The notes under the pieces were generated by a model. The model worked only from the letters and a program-made list of their open reading frames with translations, was not told where the DNA came from and ran no database searches. Made by a program: the position numbers and the translations under genes. Of a stretch of DNA of 64,000 nucleotides, positions 1 to 11,600 are shown in pieces (position 1 is the first letter of the stretch; each line of letters begins with the position of its first letter). The stretch spans positions 994,082-1,058,081 of the forward strand of contig SSNP01000042.1 of the NCBI GenBank assembly GCA_006937955.1, written 5' to 3'. This stretch comes from Pachypanchax playfairii (lineage: Eukaryota; Chordata; Actinopteri; Cyprinodontiformes; Aplocheilidae).

Positions 1-2788
1 TAGATGATTCTTTGGATTTTTGGCAGATGTTCTGTGTGTTTATCTTCACAGGTGAAATAAATTAGATTTATATATATAATGATGTGCCTCATTTCTACTT
101 GTTTTTTGGTTTTTATTAATCTAGACCAAAGCTGTGAGACATTGTAAACAATAACACATTAAAATTAAAGACTGAAGTTACCTGGTGCAAATATTAAGGC
201 ATTAAGTACAAATACGTTCCTCTCACCAAGTGTAATGTTGAAGACAGAAACTAAAGCGCATGTTGTTATGGTCAGTCAATTTTTTGAATTTAGCATCTTG
301 ATTTGTGATATTTATTTCTAAACTTTTATTAGTAATGACCTAATTAGACTCATGTGAAGCTCAGGATCAGGGCTGTGGATTGTTTCATTGTTTAAAAAGA
401 ATTAAGACTGTGGCGCTTTCCAATACAGATAATACATTGATCCATCTTCACTTGTTCGAGGTGATATCAGGCTGGGGAGGATGTTGTAATAGAAACAAAT
501 CATTTCCAGATGACACGCTCCAGTTTCTCTGGGGAATCCAGGGATGTATACAATCTGAACTGATCACAACCTAATTGAGTTGATGGGTAATAGTGGAGGT
601 TTTTCCAAGTAAATCCAGCAATACTTTCTCTGTATTTACCTACTTATTACATGTGGTAATTACCCCATATATGCTATAATTTTGCATATACGTATCAGGT
701 AAATTCCAAGTAATATCTGCTGTACTTACTCTGTAATTACCTTCTTAATACACATGGTAATTACCAGTAACACACCAAGAGTTACCATATAAGTACCAGG
801 TAATGTCCTGGTAATTAGGGGACTGTAAAAGGAAGCGTTACTGATGTATAATCCCTCCTGTAGGAGGTCTGTTCCAGGTGTTCCTGTCATCTTAACCAGA
901 GGCCTGAACCACCTCAGCTGATTCCTCGTGACGTGGAGGAGCTGCGGTTCTTCTTCCACATGAGGAAGTTCCTCATCTTATCTCCATGGATGAGCCCAGC
1001 CACCTTACTGTTGATCAGACTGGAGCTACACTTCACACCCCGATCCATCGCAAACAAAACACCCAAACACTTGAACTGCTCTGCTCAAGTAAAATCAATA
1101 CAAATAATGGAATAAAAAAACAAATCAAAACCTTAATGTTGTAAAAAAAAAAACAACCTTTGCCTCATTTTTATGTATTAGTCATCCACCAAACCAGGAA
1201 ATCATCATTCTAGTTTCACCTTCCTTCCTGCACGTCGACGTGTGTGAAATAACAACAGAAGAGGGTTCTGATATCTGCTGATGGAAGATCCAGGACATAA
1301 AATACATCGTAAATGTGACAGGGACTCGTTTTCTCAGAGTAACAGAGGAACTCAACTATTGACAGATTGAAGAGAAGCTATTCTTGTTTTGTGAGTCACT
1401 GGGAACAAAAATCAACAATATTGAATCTGTATCAAACGCAAGGCTGAAGCTCTGTTGCTCCAAAAATCAAAACCTTAAACATCCAGTGATTTACTATAAG
1501 TATAAGCAAAGGGCTGCATGAGAAATCTCCGATCAATACCACACAATCTGTGTCCAATCAATGTAATCTGCTCGGAAAGCAGCAGAGATAAAGAACAGAG
1601 AGCAACACGCTGAGGGTTTTCTTTTTTCCAGACCAGCATCTCTGTGTTTGTGCATGAGCTGATTGTGGTTCATGTGATACACCATCATGTTATTATATGT
1701 TTAGAACAATTAAAAGCAGCAAAGTGGTTAAATCCAAACTCTTATAATAAATAAATGATAAAAACAGCCTCAAAAGATTGAAAGATTTATTCCAGATTTG
1801 ATCTGATTGACATGACGCCACCGCACATTTTATTTTTCTACATCTTTAAAAGAAAACTGTAAAAAAAATGAAAACAGCTCAAAGTCAAGATTCATATATT
1901 TCCAGAGAATATAATAAAAGTAATACTGCTATCTAAACTTACATAAATCTTTATGTTCTCAGACAAAAACATATATCTGGTGGGAGATTGCATCAGTATG
2001 ACCAATGCTGCATTAGTGTGCTGGTTTCTACCAGGGATCCTCAGGTCACATCAGAAGGAGTGTCCTCGAGAAGAAAACCAACACCATGTTGACATGGAAA
2101 CTTTGACATGTTTCACCCTCTGAGAGGCTTTAAAAGGGTTAAAAAGAGTGATTTAATGGTATATATGAAGTAACGAGGTCCTGTTCAGGCTGGAGGGCTG
2201 TCACTTTAAAAAAAAAAACACCCAACACCGTTTCACATGGAAAATGACCTCATCTTGTCAAAACATGGCATGAGCAACATACAGGCAGCTCCTTTTTAAA
2301 GGTGTGACAGTAACTCGTAAACACATGGATGGTTAAACACACAAACACTTGGCACAAGACTTGATCATTTCTGTTATTTGGTGAAAATAAGCTACAGCTG
2401 ATCTGCTCTTACAGCTACATTTGCTGAATAAACACTCAACGATCATTATTTTCCCACAAGAATAACACAAGACAACTTCCAAAGTTTTCTATTATGTTGG
2501 CTAAAATTCAAGTCTAAACAACTGTTTTGGATATTTCAGATACATCTTTAACCACAATGTTTTCATTTACAACACGTCTCCATCGTCTTTTCTTTTAAGA
2601 TTCTTTGTTTTGGGGAGGATCTGTGAGGCTTGAAGCCTCGTTAGCTTCCGAATCTCCCAACTGCGACTGGTTTGAAACGGTATTGGCTTGTGAAGTTCCT
2701 TGTGTTGTTCCTTCTGCAGCATCATCGTTTACTGAGACACTAACAGTCTCAGCCGAAGCCGAAGCAGCAGCAAACAGTCTGTTAGTCG
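1..2788. other. Region downstream of the endophilin-like gene (3' UTR plus intergenic)
   Basis: No protein-coding exon is recognisable here. The right part should be the 3' UTR of the minus-strand endophilin-like gene; a minus-strand AATAAA (seen as TTTATT at 1786-1791) is one possible poly(A) signal. Positions 600-830 hold two imperfect copies of a roughly 110-base unit with repeated 'ggtaattacc' elements, which looks like decayed repeat DNA of a class I cannot name. I searched this stretch on the minus strand for an SH3-like ALYDY exon and did not see one. Confidence 0.4.
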
Positions 2789-3930
2789 TCACACGTCATC
2801 TGTTTGATTCGATTTAAAGACGTGATCAAATGTTTGACTGGCAAATAACTGCCTCCTAATCGCTGATCGGTCCTGGTTCGCTTCCCTCTGAGTAGAGATG
2901 CTGTTGTTGTTGTTGTTGTTGACGACAGTGCAGAGGGCAGGTAAAGAGGAACTGGATTCAGTTTTTGGGGGAGAACTGATCCCCTTGTCGTCTGGATGCT
3001 GGTGAAGGTTTTTGTGTGCTGGAGCGACCTGATCCAGTTCAAGAGGCTGTTCAGCAGCAACACAACCGCTCGATACGGGCAAATTAACTTCATTATTAAC
3101 TGCTGACTGCCAGTTATTAGAGCAAAGGACTGCAGGAATCCTGAAACAAACAAACAAACAAGCCATAAACACTGAAATCATACATTATATCCAGTATTCT
3201 TGTTTTGTAAGTGACACAAGTCTTTTCTACAAATACATCTTCTTCATTTTAAAACTGAAGTCTTTGAAGTTGAGACTTTGCAGACCTGCCGATTTGTCTG
3301 AGAAGTTCTTGAGCGTGTTGGTTGCACTGAGCAAAATACAAGGACTGAGCATCTACAAAATCAGTAAGGCTCCGCATGTGGTTGGTCTAAAGGACACACA
3401 CACAAGACGACAGAAGAAAAGCAGAAAGCTGATCAAAGACAAAGTTTATCACTCCAAGAAAAAAAAAAAAGTTTTTGAACTAAAAGGATTTTTCTTTCAT
3501 TCAGTGTGTGTGTGTGTGTGTGTGTGTATATACATACGTGTGTGTTGCTGATTCCTTCAGCAACCCGTCTTGTCATTTCAGACTGTCGATCATAGAGACT
3601 CTGACAGATCCTCAGCTCCATCTCTGCCTACGCACACACACACACACGTTTGTTTTGTTATCCTTATGGGGACCGTCCATTGACTTCCATTGATTTTAGT
3701 AACTAGATTTATACCTAACCCAAACCCTTTTACTAACCTTAACCATTACTGATCTATAACTAACCCTAAGACTAACTAAAACTCTATTCACACCATACCT
3801 ATAAACCTAACCCCTAACCCTAAAAAGGGGAGTCCCCCCCATGGGGACCAGGCTTCGGTCCCCACAAGAACCCTCGGACCCCAGAAAGATAGTAAAAGTC
3901 AGGAAACTGGTCCTCAGGAGGTCAGAAATC

Positions 3931-3995
<65 letters not shown>

Positions 3996-6900
3996 CATTA
4001 CTCTGTTCTCAAATCAGCTTTCCAAAATACTTCTCTGCAGAAACAAACCTCTGTTAAAAAACCTCAACAAACCCACTTCCAAGAAAACAACAGAACAAAA
4101 GAAGGAACATTAATCTTTTCTAACAAAAAACCCAGATCTGCTCATACTGTTGGTGTTTTCAGGATCTGAGTGGCCAGACTTCACATGTACGTTCTTATGT
4201 AACCGGGCAGATTTGAATAAGACAAATATTTGGTAGTAAAGATAAATATTTATTTACCTGAGAGATTTCTTGAGCCCAAACCTGTAAAAAAACAAAGAAA
4301 CAAAGAAAAATGAGTCATTTGTGTCGATCCGAGTTCAAGTCCCTTTAAAAATCACTGACCTTCAGCCATTTAACTCGCAGGAAGCTGAACATGTAGGAGA
4401 CATGTGACATGTAGTCGTCATCCAGTGGGCTTGAATTCAGGTACTGATACAATTAAAGAAAATAAAGATGAAAAGAAGTTAAAGAACAACTTTTATTTGT
4501 TAGAACAGAAACATGATCCCAGTCTGCTCATGTCAAATCTCTCCTTCCTTTAGTTTCTTCCATCTTTGTTTAATCTTAACTTGTAGTTCATGTTTGGGTT
4601 CATCTGTATTATTCTGTCCTAGTTTTGGGGATTTTGTTATATATTATTGTGGCTTATTATTTGATCACCTCGTCATGCTGCTGTCCTGTTTTGTCATCTA
4701 GTTAATCGTTCTCATCTGTTTTCCACTGATCATCTCGCTGTACTCGACAGTCTCCGCCCCCTGATACGCAGTGAGAGAACGCTAACTCAGTGCCATTTTG
4801 TTGTAAGCTTATGTTACACTTTCCAGTACCTTGTTCCTGTCCCGTCTTGTTTCTAGTATCGTATCAAAGTGTACTTAATTCCCATCAAAACCCCGTTTTT
4901 AAAATGCTAATTAATCTCATTCTGTTGCATTTGAATCCAAAACAAAATCCAAACAGAAAAGTGTCTCAAACTAATAAAAGTTACTCACTCTTGCCTCTCT
5001 GTCGGCTTCCTGGGCTTTCCTCAGTCTGTTTTTAGCTATATCCAAATCCAAACGCTTGTTCACCAGCATCTTACGCTCATTCTATAAGCAAACAGTTAAT
5101 AGTACAATAGCTGCATAAACACAAGATAGTACACAGCTAATAACACAAAGAAGAGGTGGATACGGTGGGTCTCTGTGATGAAAGCTTCACCTGTATGACT
5201 CTGTGTTCCCCCTCAGTGAAACTCCGCAGAGGGGTGAGAAAGTGAATGTTGGTGCTTTTCACAAACTTCCTCTCTGCGTCTCCGAGCTGCTTCTGGGCCT
5301 CTCCACATCTTATCAGAGCCGTTCCTGCACGTGAACACGAAGTTTGATCATCTCTTATTTAGAGGAGAAAACCCAATCAAGGTGTTCTTGTGCTAATATA
5401 TGTACATCTTCCCTTACATCTAACAGACCAACCAAAGCCACATGCAAACTCACCGTAGGGTGTGTTAGAGCCGATCTCCAGCCCAGCCTGAGTCATCTGA
5501 TCCCCCAGTAACTCATTTGCACGTGGCCGAGGTGGGATGCTCCATTCTAGATGCTCATACAGCCGATCCTCTAACCGAGCTCCTGTTGGTCAGAGATCTT
5601 ATTAATCCAGAGGATTTATTCAAATATACTTGATAAAAAGATTTAAAAGGAACATTTTGATGACATATCAGATCTCAATCTAAAATGAGATGTTCTATTG
5701 GATTTAGTTCAGGTGAGTGGAGACCAGTCCGTGGTATCAGTTCCTTCAGCCTCCAGTCTGCAGACTCCTGCCACATGAGACCAGGTATTATCCTGCACCA
5801 GGAGGAACCCAGTGCACCAGTGAAGGGTCTAGCACGGGTCTAAAGATTTCACCCTGAAACCTGATGACAGTCTGAGTGCCTCGTTTAACCTGTACAAGTC
5901 TGTGTCCCCCTACATGGATCTGGATCTGCCTCCTCAGACCAACACTGACCACCAAACTGAACAACGTTGCAGCATAATATTCACGGCAGGTTCTCCAGAT
6001 CCTTTAATGTATGTCACATGAACTCAAAGTGAACCTGTGCTCATCTGTGAAAAACACAGGGAACCAGAGTTGGACCTGCCAATTCTGGTGTTCTGTGGCA
6101 AATGTCAGTCGAGTTCCACGGTGCTGGACAGTGAGAACAGGTCCCACTAGAGGGCGTCAGAAACTCAGACCGTCCTCATGAAGTCTGTTCCGAGTGGTTT
6201 AGACGGAGACATTCACACCAGTGACCTGATGGAGGTCACTGTAGAACTCTGGCAGAACTCATCCTGTTCCTCCTGCATAAAGGAGCAGATTCTGGTCCTG
6301 CTGATGGGTTAAGGACCTTCAATTGTCCAGATCTCCTAGAGTAACTGCATGTCTCCTGGAATCTCCTCTATGTTCTTGAGACTGTGATGGGAAACACAAC
6401 AAACCTTCTGGCAATGACACATTGATTGACCTCCCTGTGAAACATTCCTCATGCTCCACACCTGGGTCAAATGCAAAACACCTGACAAGCAGCCAAAACT
6501 ATTAGCAGAATCCATTAACACTGACTAATAAAGCAGATTAAACCTTGTTTATAAAATATTGAGCATAATGATAATCTTTAACTGAACAAGAAAACAGAAA
6601 AAGAAACCAAAACATTCTGTAAATTCAACTTGACATGATATGAAATTTGATCCCTTCTGCTTCAGGCAGCTGAGCGTCCACTTGTTTGACAGATTGCAGA
6701 CCGCATCTACTCTAAACTCCATTAGCTGAAGAAATTCGATTCAAAAGAATAACCAACTCTATTCATCTGAACAAGGCAATTACAGTCAAAGCAAACAGAT
6801 GCGTAAATGAGAAGATTGATGTTTGTACTGAAGCACAAGCTGAGTTCAAACACTGCAGGGGGTTTAGGTGGATTATAACTGTGTGCCATAGGTAATCGTC

Positions 6901-7799
6901 TCTGCATGATGTGTGTTTGGGGGCAAAACGTACATACAGGAACACTTTGCTGCACCCAACACCATGTGGAGAAAAGGTTCTTTTCCACATAAACCAAATA
7001 TCTTTAGTTACTTCTGCTGCATTTGCCTGAATTTGTTTGTTTGTTTAGATCCAGACCTGCTTGTATTTGTACTTTTGAGGAGTGATTTCCCTCTGATTGA
7101 TTTGAAGTCAGTATGTTTCTTCTAACATGAAGTACACTACGGAAACAGTTAAAATAACACAAATTTCCAGATGAAATCAGACAATTTCTGTCTATCAATG
7201 TCAAATACTGAACATCTACTAACCTTTTAACTGCTAGAACAAACTGAACATCATTGATGCAGCTTTTTATTTCCTGTCTAACTGTTTCACATGTTACTGC
7301 ATGTAAATGTTGGATTGAAATCAAATCTATACATTACTGTCAGCTGGTGGCGAGTGAAAATACCAAACATTTAAAAGCCTGTTTATTTTTATTTGGAGGA
7401 TGGAGCTGGTGCAGTTCTGCTACTAAATTCAAAGATAAATTAAAAATATTATAGATTTATAATAGATACAACTGTGAATTTATAGTATTCTTTCAATTTA
7501 TTTAATATACGATACAAATGAGTTTAATGACTCTCACCCAGACTAGGCTGCAGTAAAACCTCTGTTTGGGAGATTATGTTGTCCGTCCAGGTTTTGGTGG
7601 CATCAACCTGGGCCAAGAGCTCCTCCAGACCCGGATCCAACTGAGTCCGGTCCGCCTGGCCCAGACTTTCTCCTGTATACTGAAAGCCAAATTTCAGGTC
7701 ACCTCTAAAACCGATTTGTTAATTAATTAATTAATTTCTTACCTGAACAGCCCGATTAATGAACTGACCCGCGTCCACAACCAGCAGCGTCAAATCCAT
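2789..7799 (-). CDS. Endophilin-B-like N-BAR protein lacking an SH3 domain
   Basis: The product should bind and bend membranes as a BAR dimer, as endophilin B proteins (SH3GLB1/2) do on mitochondria, autophagosomes and endosomes. Ten exons read in one frame: 7743-7799, 7538-7679, 5454-5582, 5191-5324, 4989-5081, 4360-4443, 4258-4281, 3538-3627, 3286-3386 and 2789-3140. They total 1206 nt, or 401 residues. Family matches include 'FINRAVQYTGESLGQAD', 'TEVLLQPSLGARLEDRLYEH', 'PYGTALIRCGEAQKQLGDAE', 'RKMLVNKRLDLDIAKNRLRK' and 'VAEGISNTHTNHMRSLTDFV'. The 84-nt and 24-nt exons sit where SH3GLB genes carry neuronal alternative inserts. After the BAR domain (about residues 1-285) comes a Ser/Gln/Asn-rich tail of about 116 residues with a run of six Asn, then a stop; the SH3 expected in this family is missing. 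The N-terminal amphipathic segment is short and has no Lys. The start was chosen as the first ATG of an exon with a good donor. The family call is firm; the exact orthologue is not identified. Confidence 0.8.
3505..3530. repeat. (TG)n microsatellite just after an endophilin-like splice donor
   Basis: This is a simple TG run on the plus strand, and so (CA)n in the transcript of the minus-strand gene. It begins within about 10 nt downstream of the donor of the 90-nt exon at 3538-3627. CA-rich RNA at this position is a known binding context for hnRNP L. Confidence 0.8.
3631..3647. repeat. Short (CA)n run forming the splice-acceptor tract
   Basis: In the minus-strand transcript this reads as a (GU)n tract ending 'gcgtag' directly before the exon at 3538-3627, where a polypyrimidine tract is expected. 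It is also the flank of the dispersed repeat copy at 3653-3930. Confidence 0.7.
3653..3930. repeat. TG/CA-flanked telomere-like dispersed repeat, copy A
   Basis: This unit of about 275 bases begins near 'ttatccttatggggaccgtc' and ends near 'ctcaggaggtcagaaat'. It has several GGGGACC/GGTCCCC inverted motifs and degenerate 'ctaaccctaa' arrays resembling vertebrate telomere repeat. It lies between two CA runs. By eye it differs from copy C (55606-55880) at only a handful of positions, so the family amplified or was homogenised recently. It has no coding capacity; the open frames across it are by-products of the repeats. Confidence 0.75.
3933..3993. repeat. (CA)n microsatellite, about 30 units
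   Basis: An uninterrupted AC dinucleotide run bordering dispersed repeat copy A. It is a simple repeat and likely to vary in length between individuals. Confidence 0.95.
5640..6530 (-). mobile_element. Decayed Tc1/mariner-like transposon in the endophilin-like gene's intron 2
   Basis: Minus-strand translation, crossing several stops and frameshifts, shows a Tc1-type transposase in order: 'RLHEDGLSF' with 'RPLVGPVLTVQHRGTRLTF' (DNA-binding end), 'EHQNWQVQLWFPVFFTDEHR' (first catalytic Asp region), then 'FLLVQDNTWSHVAGVCRLEA' and finally 'LNPIEHL' (second Asp and DDE-type Glu region). The frame is broken many times, so the copy cannot make an active enzyme. Terminal inverted repeats were not delimited and the ends are approximate. 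It shares the host gene's orientation and sits between coding exons 2 and 3. Confidence 0.75.
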
Positions 7800-8660
7800 A
7801 CCGGGAACGGGAGTCGCTAGACGGAGCTGATCGAGCTCACAGCAACTGAAGAACCGAACAGCCAGCTGACCTCGGCATGTTTACACCGACCAGCCGCGCG
7901 CCTGGACACGCGCCTGACGCGCACCTGCTCAGGATCTTCATTTATTTATCTCTCTGTTCTGCTTCGGCTTAAATATTATTTGCTATTGTTAAATTGTAAA
8001 ATGTGGATATTATTGAGCTTAGCTGTACTAAATTATCTTCGTTTTACTAAAAAAAATTGCACCAATGTAGATTACTTTAGACTTCCGGTTCAGGATATTC
8101 AAAATAAAAGCTTAATCTCCACAATTCCACGTTTCTACTTGGTTTTAAACTAAAAAACAACTATATTTGTTTAATTGGATGATTCATTTTGTAATTATTT
8201 ATTAAGAGAACCAAAAATGCACAAAGATAAATGACTTACGTATGCAAATTTAAAGTTATCCAATCTGTATACAGATCACCTGTTGATCTGAAACAAGCAC
8301 TTCAAGCTTCTTTTGCAAAAGAAGTTGGAAAAGAAGCCTCATACTGCGCAGCGTTGACGTTAAACTGGCACTTTCCCTTCTCAGCTTCTTAAACACTGTG
8401 AAAAAAGGGAGCTGATTGGATCACAGTAGGAAAAACAGAGACACGAAGGATTAACAACAATCAGCTGACAGTCTCTGGATCTAAGGAGGGTTAAAAGATT
8501 AAAAGACACTTGAGGCCTTTAACGAACAAACATTTTTTTTATTATTGGAAGAAGAAAAATTTGAAACTTCAAAACAAATACTGAACCATGTCTTTTTTTC
8601 TTCTATTTTACATTCCAAAGTGCTGTAACTGCAGAACTGAGTTCACTCATGGAGGTGTTT
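7800..8660. other. Spacer holding the atr 3' UTR and the endophilin-like promoter
   Basis: Only 861 bases separate the atr stop from the downstream gene's start codon, and both are on the minus strand. The atr 3' UTR appears short, with a poly(A) signal at 8538-8543. The part near 7860-7925 is GC-rich relative to its surroundings, which fits a promoter or 5' UTR for the endophilin-like gene. No TATA box is obvious and no other gene is seen. Confidence 0.5.
8538..8543 (-). promoter_or_regulatory. Candidate atr polyadenylation signal (AATAAA)
   Basis: The plus strand reads TTTATT, which is AATAAA in the atr transcript, about 118 bases beyond the atr stop codon. This is the nearest canonical hexamer. 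Confidence 0.5.
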
Positions 8661-11600
8661 CTACAGGTATGGGCCCCAGCCCAAATACATCTGACAGAGC
8701 AGTTTATCATCTGTGGCCTCTTGGATTAGATAGTGCACGTGTCCTTCTATTGACAGAGGCAGGCCGAGCACTTTATTCCTGCTCTTTATCACTCCCTGGA
8801 GACGCTGATCGATGTCACACACGTGCGTTTTAGCCTGGAAGCGAAGGATGCAGGAGTAAGTAACAGCATCAGGTAAAAACATTGATGTAATTTATAGGCT
8901 GAAATACTTCGGTTGACTATGCAAAGGTTACATAAACAACACACCTTTTCATTAACTATCTCTCCTGTCTCGTGGGCTGGAGTTTTTATTAGTCCTTTGG
9001 CTGGTTTGCTCCACTCCACCAGAGGATCATGCAGGAAGGTCTTAAGCACACTGAAATGATTCAAAAACAGACTAGAAACAGCAACTGAAGGAGTTTGTAG
9101 CAGGAAATAAAAACATTGTGACCATAAATAGTACTAAAAGAAAAGTAAAAAGTAAATTTTATAACAGTGTTTATGCTCGGGCATCATGATTAACAATAAA
9201 AAAAAACACTATGTATTTTTGTGGTGGTTTTTTCGGGTCTACCTCATGAGTGGCTCCCTCTGATCTCTCATCAGCCTTAGTGTGACCTCACAGGCCTGTC
9301 TGAACAGGCCCTCGGTGCCCATGGGACCCATAGCGTGGACCATGTTTTGAGTCAGGCGGAAGGGAACCACCTCAGGCACGTCAAATGTCTCTCCCTAGTG
9401 GACAGAATGAGAAGTGCAGAAGAAAAGTTCAGGCAAAAACAGGGAATTAAAATGAAATGTGACACTATTTTATTATTTGTTTATATTTTAGCAACCTTGT
9501 TGAAGAGGCAGTTGAAGTCAACGTGCACACATTCCCCAGTGAACGAGTCAAAGAGGATGTTTTCTCCGTGGCGGTCTCCCAGACCCAGGATGTAGCCCAC
9601 CATGGACATGACAGCCTTGGAGCGGCAGTACGCAGAACGACTGCTGTACCTGTAAACGCGAAGACACAGGAACAAACCGCAAAAGCACGAGTCAAACATC
9701 ATCTCTGAAACACGCGTTTGCACATTAAAAGAAGACAATGAAAACCTTGAAAAGTTGTGACATACCAGGACGTCGGGTCAGGAAACGTTCTGAGGAACCA
9801 CTCGTAAAAAACAGGAGGGTGTCGAGCACACAGCACCTCCTTGTGGATTTGCAGCTTCTCTTCAAAGGGAGCGCTCTTTGGCAGGATGAGCTTCCTCAGC
9901 TCTTTACCTGACAGGTAAACACCTTAAAAAACAGATATGATCAATTACACCTGTCCAACAACACGGATGTCCACTTCTACTTACAGCCTTTAAACGTGAG
10001 GATACCTCTCTCTTTGTACAGCTTGGTGAGGATGTGCCGCAGCCCGGCTGTGTTGTTGACCCACTCAATGATGCCACACTCCTCGTTGAGTGGAATCACA
10101 GCGTAGGTCCGGATGTGCAACTCCCTCCGTCTTGATTCAGCATCTTTCCGAAGGCACTAAACAAAAACAATAATCAAATAGGATCCAGATGTGAGTCCCA
10201 CACTGAACCTGTTATCTGGCTTTTTTATTACACTGTTAGTAAAAATTGACAATATGCTGATGATTAAATTAAATCAGATTAACAGCATATTCCTTTGAGT
10301 CCTATGCACCTTGTTGATGAGACAGTTAAATTCCATCAGCCTGCAGTCTTTCCTCAGATCATCTTTAGGTTTACACATCATGGTGTAGCTCCGGCCATCT
10401 GAGCCCTTCAGACTTATCTTCTTAGGTTTCTGCAACGAGGCCAAAATCTCCACCTACACAAAAACACGAGGCAGATTCTGAGAACAGATTCTTGTGAGGA
10501 CAAGTCATCCCGAAAGCCAAAATATCCCGACCGTCTTATTCACGTACAGCATCTTCGAATCCATCCAGGTACGCCCAGTGTCCCGGGAAGGCGTCATGCT
10601 GCGTGTTGGCGCCTCCGGTAGAGGGCAGCGTCGGGATGAGGACAGACTGGAGAGGGATCAGGATCTGGCTGAAGGTCGACTCCTCCACCAGACGTTTCAG
10701 CTGCTTGAAGTGAACGCTCATGCTGAGGACGGTGCTGTTTCCATCCACCTATAAGACACATTTAAAACATTCATTTATGGCCATTTACAGTCTGTATTTT
10801 TCCAGTTAACGTGTGTTTGAGTGTGTACCGGTTTGTTGCAGAGCTCCAGCAGCTTGTCAGTCAGTTTGTTTGCATCTCCAATAAATTTTTCCAGAGACTG
10901 TTTAAGACTGACGGCCTTCTTAAGGATCTGATTGCAGCGATTCATCCTCATGGGGTAAGAAGACTAAAAAAACAAACACGTGATTTTTCCTGGACAATAT
11001 TTGGAGGATAAAAAGAGAAACACACACTCACCTTGGAGACGGCGGTCATCAGCCACATCGCCTGCTGAGGATAAGCCAGGAACACTTTGGCCACGATGGT
11101 CATGAGAACGGTGAAGACCTCATCGCTGGAGTGACACACCCTGGAGATGAGCTGGGAGAAGGCGGTGAGGAACTGGTACGGCGCTAAGTTGGAGCAGTGC
11201 TCACTGACAACACCGTTGATTTTACCGAGCTCCTGTCGCATCTGTCGGTCGACTCGTCCAGCTGAGGAGGAAGGAAATACCATAATGTGACATCAGGAAA
11301 TTAAAAAAAAACTTACAAGTACAAGTACCTTCAGTTCCTCACCTTTTTCACATTCGCATACTTTAGCTCCAAAATCTAACCAAAGTGAGAGCATGCGAGG
11401 CATGGCCTGGTAGATGTACTGGTTTCCAAACTGCAGAGCTCTGTCACATTAACAAAAAATAAAGGCAGCTTCTTAAAGCACTTACAGCCAAACCTGCAGG
11501 GGCTTAAAATAAACCAGAACCAGAACCTACTTTCCAAAGAACGTGACAATATATCGGATGAGGTTTCCCTGTTTCTCCAGCTTGTTATCGGTCACCATCG

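Noticed and set aside
726..1115. Short overlapping frames on both strands near 0.7-1.1 kb
   Set aside because: They lie in repeat-like DNA with no recognisable protein motif and are of chance length.
3807..3998. Open frame with Cys-Val or His-Thr runs across the CA repeat and dispersed repeat copy A
   Set aside because: It is produced by the dinucleotide repeat, occurs in both strands, and repeats with copy C; no protein family resemblance.
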